NCBI GenBank assembly: GCA_949295795.1
Contig: CASFML010000186.1
Span: forward strand, 1-35,744
Origin: an uncultured Gammaproteobacteria bacterium
GTDB taxonomy: Bacteria; Pseudomonadota; Gammaproteobacteria; Diplorickettsiales; Diplorickettsiaceae
Direction of reading: 5' to 3'
Length of the DNA stretch: 35,744 nucleotides
How positions within the stretch are numbered: the first letter of the stretch is position 1; the number at the start of each line of letters is the position of its first letter. Both the position numbers and the translations under genes were made by a program. The notes below the pieces were generated by a model that worked only from the letters and a program-made list of their open reading frames with translations, made no database searches and had not been told where the DNA came from. This document shows, in pieces, positions 17,091-26,368 of this stretch.

Positions 17091-19073
17091 ATGACTTTTG
17101 AAACGGAAGCAGGCGCAATAATAAAAAAAATTGAAGAACAAAGTAATGTCATTATTGAAAAAATGACCAATCGTCAACCTTTTGAGATATGGATTAGACA
17201 GCAACTCAATACTGAATTAAAAAGAATTAATAATGAATCTTTGTCGAATAATTTTAAATTTTTAGCAATTATTATCGATGCCATATATCAATTTTTCAAA
17301 AATAAAGCTGAGGAAGATAAGACAAATTTTATAGAGAATTTTTTGACTAATCTAGTAAATAAATGGAGTGATTTATCTGAGAAGGAAATAGAGGAAATTG
17401 GTTATCATCTTAAGGTATATATTAATATAGATGACCAAGATGCCAAAATAGCATCAAAAAAGTTTATTGATAAATATGGTGAATCTATAGAACAATTTAA
17501 AATTAGTCCAGCTAAATATAAAAAAAGAATCAAACCCCGAATAATTGACTTTGATGAAGATGGACTTGGTTATGATATTAGTTTCCCTTATTTGTATTTT
17601 AAGGAGGTTAACAGATTAAATGATATAGAAATTGAACCTCCAATGAAAATTAAAAAAAAATTACTTCTAGAAGGTTTATTAAACGAGGAGTTAGAATCTT
17701 TATATAGAATGGAAAGCTGTTATGAGCCTTATTTAAAGAAAATAGAAAGAGAAATTAAAATAAACGAATTTAATCTTTTTGCTAGTAAAAAACAAAAAGA
17801 AGCCAGACTAAGTCTAATTGAAAAGAAAAGGCATTATACTAAAAAGAAACGAGAACAACTAAAGAATAGTAAGTTATTAATCACTAAAATAGTAACTATT
17901 TTAAAAAAAATTGATATTTATAAGAATAGATTTCATTCTTCATCATTCAGTACAATGCTTCCTTCATTTGAATCGAATAAAAATGATTTTTTAGACGGAT
18001 TCCGTAGAGCAATTGATTATGAAAAATTTAAAGAATTAATTTGTTTTTCTGAATATGTTCTTCTTTCTATCGATAAAATGAAAGATTCTTTAAAGAAAAT
18101 TGATATTTTTTTTAAAGATTTAGGTGTTTTTTCAAATTATGAAAACTCTTTAGAATATTATTACCGAAGCATGGAGGCTATTTTTAATAGAGATACTATT
18201 AGTGGGTTCTTAGAAGATTCTTTAATTTTATTTGAACAAAGTACATTAGTTTTAGATAATGATTATTGCTTATTAAATAGACTGGATAAAACAAAGAAAA
18301 TTGTATTTTCAGAGCCTGAATTTCTAGATAAATTTATTTCTGCTAATAACAGTAAACAGATTTATAAAATTCTTTCTAATGAAATAAAACAATTATTAAA
18401 TAAAAGAATGTCTCGTCTAATTTCTATTAGAAATAAAAATTATAAAATTAAAAAGAATTTAATTAGAAAGCTTCTTTCTTTTTTTGATGAAGAATATTAC
18501 TTTACTAGTAAAAAATTTAAAAGAAAATTTATCACGAAGATATTTTCTAATGGTTATGAACCTAATACAGTTGAAGCAATGAAAACTATTTTAGATAATT
18601 TAAGTTGGCGACAGCTTTGTTTATTCCATATGGGCATTTTCTTTTTATTAAGAAAGGGATTTAGAGCGCGTTTATCAGAAGAATTGTTTTTAGATTTTCT
18701 GGAAGAGAAATTCAAAAAAATTAATGAAAATAAAGAACCTAATGTAACAAACATTGATGAATTATATCTCATCAAAAATCATATTAATTCTTTAAAAAGT
18801 AAAATACAGGATCATTCAATTGATTTGAATACGTTAAATCCGCTTGATTCTCGCCAAGCGGTAGTGAACAGATTTAAAAATAATAAAGAAATTGAAAATT
18901 TATTAAGAAATGTTTTGATTTTATCCAAACAAGCCTCAAGTTGCATCCATGAATTTAATAATCTAAAGGATGCTTGTAAAAGAGAGAGTGGAAAAATTCC
19001 AGAACATAGTCAATTTCAGTTAAATAAAAGCGAGGTAAGTAAAGTGTATATTCCCTTAAAATGGACGAGATAA
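17091..19073 (+). CDS. Unknown 660-aa lysine-rich helical protein, candidate host-interaction protein
   Basis: Not recognised. No signal peptide and no clear membrane segment. It is extremely rich in Lys, Ile, Asn, Phe and Glu, with AAA, ATT and AAT codons dominating, more AT-rich by eye than the housekeeping genes around it. A probable long coiled coil covers about residues 195-275, with repeated basic clusters (KKRHYTKKKREQ). A FDEDGLGYD segment near 155 is the only acidic patch that stands out. The ribosome binding site is weak (TGAGAATTT before ATG). It starts 92 bp after the 693-aa ORF in the same direction and ends 13 bp from the convergent thioredoxin-like gene. Effector, structural protein and old horizontal acquisition are all possible; I cannot assign a function. 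Confidence 0.7.
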   Translation: MTFETEAGAIIKKIEEQSNVIIEKMTNRQPFEIWIRQQLNTELKRINNESLSNNFKFLAIIIDAIYQFFKNKAEEDKTNFIENFLTNLVNKWSDLSEKEIEEIGYHLKVYINIDDQDAKIASKKFIDKYGESIEQFKISPAKYKKRIKPRIIDFDEDGLGYDISFPYLYFKEVNRLNDIEIEPPMKIKKKLLLEGLLNEELESLYRMESCYEPYLKKIEREIKINEFNLFASKKQKEARLSLIEKKRHYTKKKREQLKNSKLLITKIVTILKKIDIYKNRFHSSSFSTMLPSFESNKNDFLDGFRRAIDYEKFKELICFSEYVLLSIDKMKDSLKKIDIFFKDLGVFSNYENSLEYYYRSMEAIFNRDTISGFLEDSLILFEQSTLVLDNDYCLLNRLDKTKKIVFSEPEFLDKFISANNSKQIYKILSNEIKQLLNKRMSRLISIRNKNYKIKKNLIRKLLSFFDEEYYFTSKKFKRKFITKIFSNGYEPNTVEAMKTILDNLSWRQLCLFHMGIFFLLRKGFRARLSEELFLDFLEEKFKKINENKEPNVTNIDELYLIKNHINSLKSKIQDHSIDLNTLNPLDSRQAVVNRFKNNKEIENLLRNVLILSKQASSCIHEFNNLKDACKRESGKIPEHSQFQLNKSEVSKVYIPLKWTR

Positions 19074-19086
19074 ATTTAAACAAAAT

Positions 19087-19641
19087 CTATTTCCATTTTA
19101 TATTACAACCCATACTTGGTACTTGCTGTGGATTAACTGGTTTGTCTCGAAGTATATTATCTAGAGCTGATCGAATGTCTCTTCCTGTTACGGGAATTTT
19201 ATTGCCGGGTCTAGATCCATCTAATTGCCCTCGATAGACACATGAGAAACCTTTATCGAAGACAAAAAAATCAGGTGTACATGCCGCATGATAAGCCTTG
19301 GCTGTTTTTTGAGTTTCATCATAGAGGTAAGGGAAGCTAAAGCCTAATTGTTTAGCAAGCTGAGCCATTTTTTCAGGGGCATCTTCGGGGTAAGCTGTGG
19401 CATCATTAGCGCTGATGGCCACAAAAGATATACCTTTAGCTATATAATCGTTAGCTAATTGAACTAGCTCGTGCATGATATGTTTTACGTAGGGGCAATG
19501 ATTGCAAATAAACATAATAACGGTTGCTTTAGATCCTTGACTATCTTTTAAACTATAAAATTTGCCGGAGGTTGTATCCAAAAGTTTAAAATTAGGTGCT
19601 TGTGTGCCCAATGCAAGCATGTTCGAAGACGTTAAGGCCAT
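19087..19641 (-). CDS. Thioredoxin-like (AhpC/TSA-type) redox protein
   Basis: 184 aa. Thioredoxin fold with the active-site motif [12 protein letters not shown] (C46, C49), then [37 protein letters not shown] with the cis-proline, and [12 protein letters not shown] near the end; this set defines the CNHC subgroup of redoxins found widely in bacteria. The frame is open five codons further up (19656), but AGGAGA lies exactly there, seven bases before the ATG at 19641, so that ATG is the start. No signal peptide: cytosolic. It probably reduces disulfides or peroxides; its partner is unknown. It is convergent with the 660-aa ORF and divergent from tdk. Confidence 0.88.
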   Translation of the reverse strand: MALTSSNMLALGTQAPNFKLLDTTSGKFYSLKDSQGSKATVIMFICNHCPYVKHIMHELVQLANDYIAKGISFVAISANDATAYPEDAPEKMAQLAKQLGFSFPYLYDETQKTAKAYHAACTPDFFVFDKGFSCVYRGQLDGSRPGNKIPVTGRDIRSALDNILRDKPVNPQQVPSMGCNIKWK

Positions 19642-19708
19642 AAAATTTCTCCTCATTTGCAGTCGTTCCAGGTATTATAACCCAAACCTTTATTTATTAA
19701 ATTCAATT

Positions 19709-20293
19709 ATGGCTAAGCTTTATTTTTATTATTCCGCTATGAATGCAGGGAAAAGTACCGCTTTATTGCAAGCAAGTTATAATTATCAAGAGCGCGGTTT
19801 ACAAACTCTCTTATTTGCACCCGCCATTGATGATCGCCATAAGTTGGGATGCATAAGCTCACGAATTGGGTTGAACGCCAAGGCGAATCTATTTGCTCCA
19901 AATGACAACTTGCTAGAGCAGGTTGAGGACTATTTAAATCAAAAAAAAGAATTAAAATGTGTCTTAATCGATGAAGCACAATTTTTGACAAAAAAACAAG
20001 TTTTACAGCTAACCTTTGTTGTTGATCGTTTAAAGATCCCCGTTTTATGTTATGGGTTACGCAGTGATTTTCGTGCTGAACCTTTTGAAGGTAGTTTATA
20101 CTTATTGATATGGGCTGATGAGGTTAACGAGATAAAAACAGTTTGCTATTGTGGGCGCAAAGCGATTATGAATATTAGGTTTGATGCTGAAAATCATAAA
20201 ATTACTGAAGGAAAACAAATAGAAATTGGCGGGAATGAGCGCTATGTTTCAGTTTGTAGAAAGCATTTTAAGTTAGCAGAGACTAAGCGTTAG
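19709..20293 (+). CDS. tdk: Thymidine kinase
   Basis: 194 aa type II thymidine kinase, phosphorylating thymidine with ATP for salvage. The P-loop is in [10 protein letters not shown] (8-17), the catalytic and Walker B segment in [14 protein letters not shown], the substrate lasso in [17 protein letters not shown], and zinc cysteines in CYCGRKA and near VCRKHF. The frame is open further upstream to 19562 but overlaps the divergent redoxin gene; the ATG at 19709 gives the standard N-terminus [15 protein letters not shown]. Ribosome binding site unclear. Confidence 0.93.
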   Translation: MAKLYFYYSAMNAGKSTALLQASYNYQERGLQTLLFAPAIDDRHKLGCISSRIGLNAKANLFAPNDNLLEQVEDYLNQKKELKCVLIDEAQFLTKKQVLQLTFVVDRLKIPVLCYGLRSDFRAEPFEGSLYLLIWADEVNEIKTVCYCGRKAIMNIRFDAENHKITEGKQIEIGGNERYVSVCRKHFKLAETKR

Positions 20294-20335
20294 CCAATTT
20301 TTTTACGATTTTCTTCATCATTGGATATATTGGCT
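20292..20335 (+). terminator. Possible terminator hairpin after tdk
   Basis: AGCCAAT (20292-20298) can pair with ATTGGCT (20329-20335); the loop is long (30 nt) and what follows is T-rich but interrupted. Weak evidence. Confidence 0.3.
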
Positions 20336-20350
20336 TGATTTTAGTTTCTT

Positions 20351-20369
20351 TTAATATTTTCTTAATTTT
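20351..20369 (+). promoter_or_regulatory. PmrA-type box before the 577-aa membrane protein gene
   Basis: TTAATATTTTCTTAATTTT consists of two TTAAT(A/T)TT half-sites whose starts are 11 bases apart (20351 and 20362), the geometry described for PmrA-regulated dot/icm effector promoters in Legionella and Coxiella. A good -10 element, TATACT (20382-20387), follows 12 bp later and no other -35 element is evident. The region is AT-rich, so chance occurrence is possible. Confidence 0.5.
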
Positions 20370-20437
20370 ATCTACTTAAAATATACTTTTGGTACCCCCT
20401 ATTTCTAGTGATTAGCTTATGTTCAGAAGGGAATATT

Positions 20438-22171
20438 ATGCCAAATAAAGGTTCAGCTGCCTTTTCTAAAGGGTATATTAAAAATTTATATGCGTCGGGT
20501 TTAGCAGCCCAGTTAACTTTTGGCATAAATAACCAAAGTGATAAGACTAATAAGAAAGTTCAATTGCATCAGCCTATTGCTGCTGAGATTGAAAATAATA
20601 ATAATCTTATTGATGAAATCAAGTTTGATTCTGATAGGGCGTTGTTAGATTTATTTAAGCTTTTATGTTTCATTCACGCTTGGTCCGATACCCCTGAAAT
20701 TTGGGATGAAGTTGACACTATTGAAAGAAAAAAACTACGAGAATTATTGAAGTTTAAAAACAAAATTCGTAAACCTATTAGAAGATTCATACATTACGGG
20801 TTATATAAATTAACCTTAGAAAACTTACAGCGATTTAAGCAAATTGCTGAAAATGATGAAGAGGAAAAATTGATTGAGTATATGCTCAGTTGTTTAAAAA
20901 GAATCTATCTGGATGATGAAATTAATTCAGATGTTAAAAAGAAATCTTTAATCATATTTATTTATAGCTTCCTAGAGCACAAAGAATTTAACTATCCCAT
21001 TGAAATTAAAGAAATTTTCTTAGAAGCGACTCAATTAATTTCTAATTTTTCACTTTGGCTTGACAAATTACTTAAGCGCTGTGGTTTTGTTATCGCGTTA
21101 ATTGCTGCTTTAGCTTGTGGTTTGAGCACAGGTGCCGCTATCTTTATATTACTTGCTAGCTTAAGTTTGCCATTGGGATTTGTGATTCCCTTAAGCATAC
21201 TTTTTTTCATTGCCGGAACCAGAGCTAATTTTCAGCTTTTCTCACAACATATCCCCGGATTTTTTCAAGATCTTTTTAAAGAAGGGGGGGTAACTAAATT
21301 TATTGATCAACAAGGTAAATATCAGCAACTATCCAGAAACAAGAAATTCTTACTTTTACCTGCTGGGTTTCTTTCTTTATCCGTGGGTGCTACAGCCGCA
21401 GCTATTACCTATCTTGAAGGCATGAAAATGATAGCGCTTATTTGCCCGACGTTAATCGTAACATTCCCACATTTGACCGTTGCTATATTAGGTATATTAG
21501 CGACGGCGTTGTTGATTGGTTTAACCATTGTTATGTTAAGAACCTTTATTGGTGTATTACAATCGCAATTCTCATTGCAAGATCTCAAAAAGAACATTCA
21601 AGAAAAATGGCAAAATATCAATGTTAAGCAGATTTTAGCTTTTTCTTTTAAAGCATTGGTTATGGCTGCTGCTTTTTTTGGTTTAGTTTATCTTGATTTT
21701 ACGGGAACAACGACTTTAGCAGGTTTATTAGGCTGGGTGGCTGCGGATATAATAACTATAGCGGCAATTATTGGTGACCTCCCCTTTACGTTAAAAACTG
21801 CACTAGCTTGGTGCAATAGTTTATTTAGTAATAATGATTCTAATTCTAATTTAACGAAAGATATAAAATACTACCTAGGGAAGCTAGCGGAGTTTTTAGC
21901 ATTAATAATAAATGCCTTAGGTAATGCAGCATTAGTATTTACCGATTCGTGCGTTTCTCGTATTGCGAGTATCGCTTGTTTCATGAATTCATACGCTAGT
22001 AATCGTATCCAAGAGGATGAAGGTAAATTAATTCAGCTGAGAGAAGAAGTTACTCAGAAATCTTTAGGCTCGCTTTGCGGCTTTTTCAAGCCAGTTTTTT
22101 TGGATGCTCAAATTCCAAAAGCAATTAACGAACCCGAGCCAGCTGAAAATTGTTCCGTTATATCCCTTTAA
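20438..22171 (+). CDS. Unknown 577-aa multi-spanning membrane protein, candidate PmrA-controlled effector
   Basis: Not recognised. Start chosen at the ATG 20438, which has AGAAGGGA eight bases upstream; a GTG at 20408 in the same frame has none. Residues 1-200 are soluble, charged and helical. Hydrophobic segments follow at about 216-236, 238-262, 305-325, 327-348, 350-368, 400-420, 425-450 and 488-510. The tail is polar and ends with an acidic patch EPEPAE followed by NCSVISL, which fits the glutamate-rich plus hydrophobic C-terminus described for many Dot/Icm substrates. Together with the PmrA-like box this makes a translocated membrane effector a reasonable hypothesis. A bacterial inner-membrane protein of unknown role is the alternative. 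Confidence 0.75.
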   Translation: MPNKGSAAFSKGYIKNLYASGLAAQLTFGINNQSDKTNKKVQLHQPIAAEIENNNNLIDEIKFDSDRALLDLFKLLCFIHAWSDTPEIWDEVDTIERKKLRELLKFKNKIRKPIRRFIHYGLYKLTLENLQRFKQIAENDEEEKLIEYMLSCLKRIYLDDEINSDVKKKSLIIFIYSFLEHKEFNYPIEIKEIFLEATQLISNFSLWLDKLLKRCGFVIALIAALACGLSTGAAIFILLASLSLPLGFVIPLSILFFIAGTRANFQLFSQHIPGFFQDLFKEGGVTKFIDQQGKYQQLSRNKKFLLLPAGFLSLSVGATAAAITYLEGMKMIALICPTLIVTFPHLTVAILGILATALLIGLTIVMLRTFIGVLQSQFSLQDLKKNIQEKWQNINVKQILAFSFKALVMAAAFFGLVYLDFTGTTTLAGLLGWVAADIITIAAIIGDLPFTLKTALAWCNSLFSNNDSNSNLTKDIKYYLGKLAEFLALIINALGNAALVFTDSCVSRIASIACFMNSYASNRIQEDEGKLIQLREEVTQKSLGSLCGFFKPVFLDAQIPKAINEPEPAENCSVISL

Positions 22172-22192
22172 TACTTATTTTTACATGATTTT

Positions 22193-22220
22193 TTGGACAA
22201 TTGGCTGGGCTTGCTATACA
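22193..22220 (+). promoter_or_regulatory. Possible sigma70-type promoter for the MFS pair
   Basis: TTGGAC (22193-22198), 16-bp spacer, TATACA (22215-22220), about 70 bp upstream of the first transporter. Confidence 0.4.
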
Positions 22221-22289
22221 CTACGCTTCCCAAATGGTCCCTAAAAATAAAAGACAAAAGATTGTAAGTCTACTCTCTCTGAGACATTA

Positions 22290-23606
22290 ATGACCAAGAC
22301 CTTCTTTAAGCGGATTTGTGACGATCTAAGTTTTTCTAGGCTTCAACCCTGGTTAGTGTGCCTTTCAGCCGCGCTTTTTTTCTTTTATGAATTCATCCAA
22401 ATGGGCATGTTTAACTCGATTAGCCAAGAGTTAATGCATGATTTTTCAATAAATGCCGGCCAATTGGGGTTTTTATCTGCGACCTATTTCTATGCAGATG
22501 TCATCTTTTTATTATTTGCTGGAATTCTAGTCGATCGCTTTTCTATCCGTGCCATTATACTCAGTTCGATGGTTATGGTAGTCCTTTCTACATTTTTGTT
22601 CTCTTTCAGCGGATCGTTTGAAGTGGCAGCCTTTAGCCATTTTATAGCCGGTATAGGTAACGCCTTTTGTTTTCTAAGCTGTATAAAGTTAGCGACTCGC
22701 TGGTTTCCTTCCCAACGTTTAGCGCTTGTCATTGGAATTATCATTACTATAGCCATGGCCGGAGGCATAATGGCACAGACTCCTTTTGCTTTAGTAGTGC
22801 ATCTACTTGGATGGCGAAAGGCAGTAATGATAAATGCTGGATTGGGATTATTTATTATTTTATTGATTTACTTGTTTGTCTATGATTATCCCAAGCATCA
22901 ACTTTCTCAAAAAATTACCGATATAACGATTAACCCTATTTCAGTGATAAAAAGTATCTATTTATCCTTGCATAATAAACAGAATACTTTAGCGGGGATA
23001 TATACCTGTCTTTTGAATTTACCAATTATTTTGCTAGGTGCATTATGGGGCACTTTGTATTTAACACAAGTACATCAGCTTGGGAAAACTCAAGCTTCGC
23101 TGGTTGCAATGATGATTTTTTTAGGAACTATCATAGGCTCACCTTTAGTAGGTTGGTTTTCAGATTTTATAGGTAGACGCAGATTACCAATGATTATCGG
23201 AGCTGTACTTTCTTTATTGGTTTTACTGATTATTATGTTTACACCCATATTGAATTTTTACAGCTTGCTTATTTTATTTTTACTATTAGGTTTTTTTACA
23301 AGCACACAAATTATTAGCTATCCTTTAATTGCAGAAAGTAACCCTAGGCATTTGACAGGTACATCTACTAGTTTAGCTTCAATTTTAATTATGGGCGGTG
23401 GTGCTGTGTTCCAACCCTTATTTGGGTGGTTAATTGACTTGCATTGGGATCATACTTTTTTACAAGGCGTGCCCCATTATTCTATTAGTAATTTCCATTA
23501 TGGCATGGCCATTTTGCCGTTAGCTTTTATGGTGAGCTTACTTGCTGCATGTTGTTTACGTGAAACCTATTGCCAACCTTTTATTCATGGAAATAATCTA
23601 TGTTGA
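22290..23606 (+). CDS. MFS transporter (first of a tandem pair)
   Basis: 438 aa, twelve membrane helices. The loop 2-3 motif is GILVDRFSIRAIIL and the matching loop in the second half is GWFSDFIGRRRLPMIIG, the standard MFS signatures. Helix 1 reads LVCLSAALFFFYEFIQMGMF and is nearly the same in the next gene. The substrate is unknown; related transporters of Legionella and Coxiella import amino acids or organic acids from the host, which is only an analogy. The ribosome binding site is weak. The stop codon overlaps the next start by 7 nt, so the two are probably cotranslated. Confidence 0.88.
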   Translation: MTKTFFKRICDDLSFSRLQPWLVCLSAALFFFYEFIQMGMFNSISQELMHDFSINAGQLGFLSATYFYADVIFLLFAGILVDRFSIRAIILSSMVMVVLSTFLFSFSGSFEVAAFSHFIAGIGNAFCFLSCIKLATRWFPSQRLALVIGIIITIAMAGGIMAQTPFALVVHLLGWRKAVMINAGLGLFIILLIYLFVYDYPKHQLSQKITDITINPISVIKSIYLSLHNKQNTLAGIYTCLLNLPIILLGALWGTLYLTQVHQLGKTQASLVAMMIFLGTIIGSPLVGWFSDFIGRRRLPMIIGAVLSLLVLLIIMFTPILNFYSLLILFLLLGFFTSTQIISYPLIAESNPRHLTGTSTSLASILIMGGGAVFQPLFGWLIDLHWDHTFLQGVPHYSISNFHYGMAILPLAFMVSLLAACCLRETYCQPFIHGNNLC

Positions 23607-24883
23607 CTTCGTCTGTTAATGAGAATGTTTCTATAATGAATAAAAAGCAACCATGGATTGTTTGTTTTTCAGCGGCAATGTTTTTTTTCTATGAATTTAT
23701 TCAAATGAATATGTTCAATGCCATCAGCGGCAATCTGATGCATGCCTTTTCTCTTAATGCAACTGGATTGGGTAAGCTATCAGCTTATTACTTTTACGCC
23801 AATTTATTATTTTTACCCATTGCAGGCGCTTTATTAGACCGATTTTCTACGCGTAAAATTATTCTTTCTTCTTTGTTTCTTTGTATTATTGGTATTGCAG
23901 CTTTTGCAATGACAAGTTCATTTCTATGGGCATCTATATTCCGTTTCATGAGTGGCATAGGTAGTGCTTTTTGTTTTCTAAGCAGTATTCGACTCGCTTC
24001 ACGTTGGTTTCCTGCAAAAAATATGGCTTTAGTGAGTGGCTTAATCGTAACGATGGCTATGACGGGAGGTATGGTTGCGCAAACTCCTTTGACGTTATTA
24101 GTGGAATTAGTTGGTTGGCGACATGCTTTATTCTTTGATGCAGGTTTAGGTATTATTATTTTCTTAATAATTTTAAGTTTTGTTCAAGATTATCCCGCGA
24201 ATTTACATCAAGAACATAAAAATGCACATCAGGAGCTTTCTAAATTGGGACTTTTTCAAAGTTGGCGACGCGCTTATTTAAATCCCCAAAACAGTTTATG
24301 TGGACTTTATGTTTCCTTGCTTAATCTACCCGTTGCTTTGCTAGGTGCTATTTGGGGAAGCTTATTTTTACAACAAGTGGACCATTTTTCTGCCACGGAA
24401 GCTTCTTTTGCTCCGAGTTTGCTTTTTGTAGGGACGATTGTGGGTGGTCCTGTTGTTGGATGGATATCTGACAAAATTCAAAAACGTATACCATTGATGA
24501 TGTTAGGCGTCATTATTTCGCAGTTATTAGTGATAACAATTATATGTGTGCCAGGATTTTCTATTTTAACTATTGCTTTATTATTTTTTGGTTTAGGCTT
24601 TTTTACTAGTAGCCAAGTTTTGAGTTATCCTTTAGTTACTGCTAGTAATCCAAAGAGTCTAACCGCTACCTCGGTTAGCGTTGTATCCTTTATGGCAATT
24701 GGAGGTTATGCGGTATTTCAACCATTATTTGGTTGGTTAATGGATGAAAATTTTCAAGGGACGTTAGTCAATCAAATTAGAATCTATTTCCCAAGCGATT
24801 ATCATCGCGCTTTACTGATTATACCAATAGGCTTCTGTATTGCATTTATTGCTACTTTTCTAATGCGTGAACCCCGTACTTAG
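23600..24883 (+). CDS. MFS transporter (second of a tandem pair)
   Basis: 427 aa, twelve helices, clearly a paralogue of the preceding protein: both share PW(L/I)VC-SAA-FFFYEFIQM, the segment IGxAFCFLSxIxLAxRWFP, MAxxGGxxAQTP and a closing VFQPLFGWL. The cytoplasmic signature loops are GALLDRFSTRKIIL and GWISDKIQKRIPLMMLG; the second has lost the usual Gly-Arg-Arg. The start could also be the ATG at 23636 (residue 13), just before the conserved part; the ATG at 23600 is taken because it overlaps the upstream stop. A local gene duplication with divergence explains the pair; substrates may differ. Confidence 0.87.
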   Translation: MLTSSVNENVSIMNKKQPWIVCFSAAMFFFYEFIQMNMFNAISGNLMHAFSLNATGLGKLSAYYFYANLLFLPIAGALLDRFSTRKIILSSLFLCIIGIAAFAMTSSFLWASIFRFMSGIGSAFCFLSSIRLASRWFPAKNMALVSGLIVTMAMTGGMVAQTPLTLLVELVGWRHALFFDAGLGIIIFLIILSFVQDYPANLHQEHKNAHQELSKLGLFQSWRRAYLNPQNSLCGLYVSLLNLPVALLGAIWGSLFLQQVDHFSATEASFAPSLLFVGTIVGGPVVGWISDKIQKRIPLMMLGVIISQLLVITIICVPGFSILTIALLFFGLGFFTSSQVLSYPLVTASNPKSLTATSVSVVSFMAIGGYAVFQPLFGWLMDENFQGTLVNQIRIYFPSDYHRALLIIPIGFCIAFIATFLMREPRT

Positions 24884-24980
24884 CTTGAGATTGTCTCTAA
24901 TGATTAGGGGACTGCTTAATTGGCTATTTTAAAAAAATTCGCTACTATACTCTTCGTTGAATTTTGATTATGTTGTGGCT

Positions 24981-25022
24981 TAAAGCAACCTCATGTATGC
25001 TAAGTGCGCTCAGGTTGCTTTA
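24981..25022. repeat. Perfect 11-bp hairpin between the MFS gene and metK
   Basis: TAAAGCAACCT (24981-24991) and AGGTTGCTTTA (25012-25022) are perfect inverted arms around a 20-nt loop. It may terminate the MFS transcript (only a short T tract follows) or be part of a longer metK leader. It does not match a SAM or SAH riboswitch that I know. Confidence 0.5.
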
Positions 25023-25033
25023 TTCACTGCGCC

Positions 25034-25063
25034 TTGTTAAATAATTGCTAGAGTAGGTATAGC
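25034..25063 (+). promoter_or_regulatory. Possible sigma70-type promoter for metK
   Basis: TTGTTA (25034-25039), 18-bp spacer, TATAGC (25058-25063), about 60 bp upstream of the metK ATG and just downstream of the 11-bp hairpin. Confidence 0.35.
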
Positions 25064-25121
25064 TTTTTGAGCTTTAAAATAGTTTTTAATCACATTTCTC
25101 TTTTAAGTTTGAGAATAAAAA

Positions 25122-26300
25122 ATGGATAATTACACAACCTTTACTTCGGAATCCGTATCGGAAGGACATCCTGATAAGATTGCCGATCAAATTTCAGATG
25201 CGGTTTTAGATGCGATTTTACTCCAAGACAAAAATGCTCGAGTGGCCTGCGAAACACTAGTTAAAACGGGTATGGTGTTAGTGGCTGGTGAGGTAACAAC
25301 AACTGCTTGGGTTGATGTTGAGCAAATTGTTAGAGAAACAGTAAAAGAGATTGGTTACAATAGCTCATCAATGGGATTCGATTGGGAATCCTGTGCAGTT
25401 ATGACGGCTATTGGCAAACAATCCCCTGATATTGCTCAAGGGGTAGATAGGTTCGATAAACTTGAGCAAGGTGCCGGCGATCAAGGTTTAATGTTTGGTT
25501 ACGCAAGCAATGAAACTGAAGTGCTGATGCCAGCGCCTATTACCTATGCCCATCGTCTGATGGAACGCCAGGCAAAGTTACGTAAAAATAACAGCCTAGG
25601 TTGGTTGCGGCCTGATGCTAAAAGTCAGGTAAGTCTACGCTACCATAAGGGTAAACCTATTGGTATGGAAGCAATCGTGCTTTCTACTCAGCATGCCCCT
25701 GATATTTCCCATAGTAACTTGAAAGAAGCTGTTATCGAAGAAATTGTCAAACCTATCTTTCCAGCAGGATGGTTAACAAAAACTACAAAATATTATATAA
25801 ATCCTACTGGCCGTTTTGTAATTGGTGGGCCTTTAGGAGATACTGGATTAACAGGACGTAAAATTATCGTAGATACTTACGGTGGTATGGCACGTCATGG
25901 TGGAGGTTGTTTTTCTGGTAAAGATCCAAGTAAGGTCGATCGTTCGGCAGCCTATGCAGCACGTTATGTTGCGAAAAATATTGTTGCAGCTGGGTTGGCT
26001 GATCGCTGCGAAATACAAGTTTCTTATGCTATTGGTATTCCAGAGCCAACTTCGATAAATATTAATACATTTGGGACGGCTAAATTACCTGATCCACGCA
26101 TTATTGCGTTAATTCAACAGCATTTTGATTTAAGTCCACAAGGTATAATTGAAATGCTTAATTTATTAAGACCTATTTATAAGTCTACAGCGGCCTATGG
26201 CCATTTTGGCCGTGAAAATAAGGATTTTTCTTGGGAGAAAACCGATAAGGTAGAATTGTTACGGGCAGACTTATTGACTCATGAAATCAAGCAAGTGTAA
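25122..26300 (+). CDS. metK: S-adenosylmethionine synthase MetK
   Basis: 392 aa, normal length. Makes SAM from methionine and ATP. Signatures: [23 protein letters not shown] at the N-terminus (first methionine/ATP site), [12 protein letters not shown], the [20 protein letters not shown] stretch and [19 protein letters not shown] with the ATP-binding lysines. SAM made here feeds BioA, BioB and BioC in the same window, and the spent product is handled by the next gene, ahcY. Confidence 0.98.
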   Translation: MDNYTTFTSESVSEGHPDKIADQISDAVLDAILLQDKNARVACETLVKTGMVLVAGEVTTTAWVDVEQIVRETVKEIGYNSSSMGFDWESCAVMTAIGKQSPDIAQGVDRFDKLEQGAGDQGLMFGYASNETEVLMPAPITYAHRLMERQAKLRKNNSLGWLRPDAKSQVSLRYHKGKPIGMEAIVLSTQHAPDISHSNLKEAVIEEIVKPIFPAGWLTKTTKYYINPTGRFVIGGPLGDTGLTGRKIIVDTYGGMARHGGGCFSGKDPSKVDRSAAYAARYVAKNIVAAGLADRCEIQVSYAIGIPEPTSININTFGTAKLPDPRIIALIQQHFDLSPQGIIEMLNLLRPIYKSTAAYGHFGRENKDFSWEKTDKVELLRADLLTHEIKQV

Positions 26301-26328
26301 GAATTTTAAAAAAAGGTATTAAAAAATT

Positions 26329-26368
26329 ATTACTTATGTGAAATTTTACAATTGGTAAAACAAGTAAT
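26329..26368 (+). repeat. Nested stem-loops between metK and ahcY
   Basis: Outer arms ATTACTT (26329-26335) and AAGTAAT (26362-26368); inner arms TTTTAC (26344-26349) and GTAAAA (26355-26360) with a 5-nt loop. It lies 65-105 bp before the ahcY start. No T run follows, so a leader structure is more likely than a terminator. Chance is possible in such AT-rich sequence. Confidence 0.35.

Noticed and set aside
24884-25121. SAM riboswitch upstream of metK
   Set aside because: A hairpin exists, but no conserved core of a known SAM riboswitch class could be recognised.
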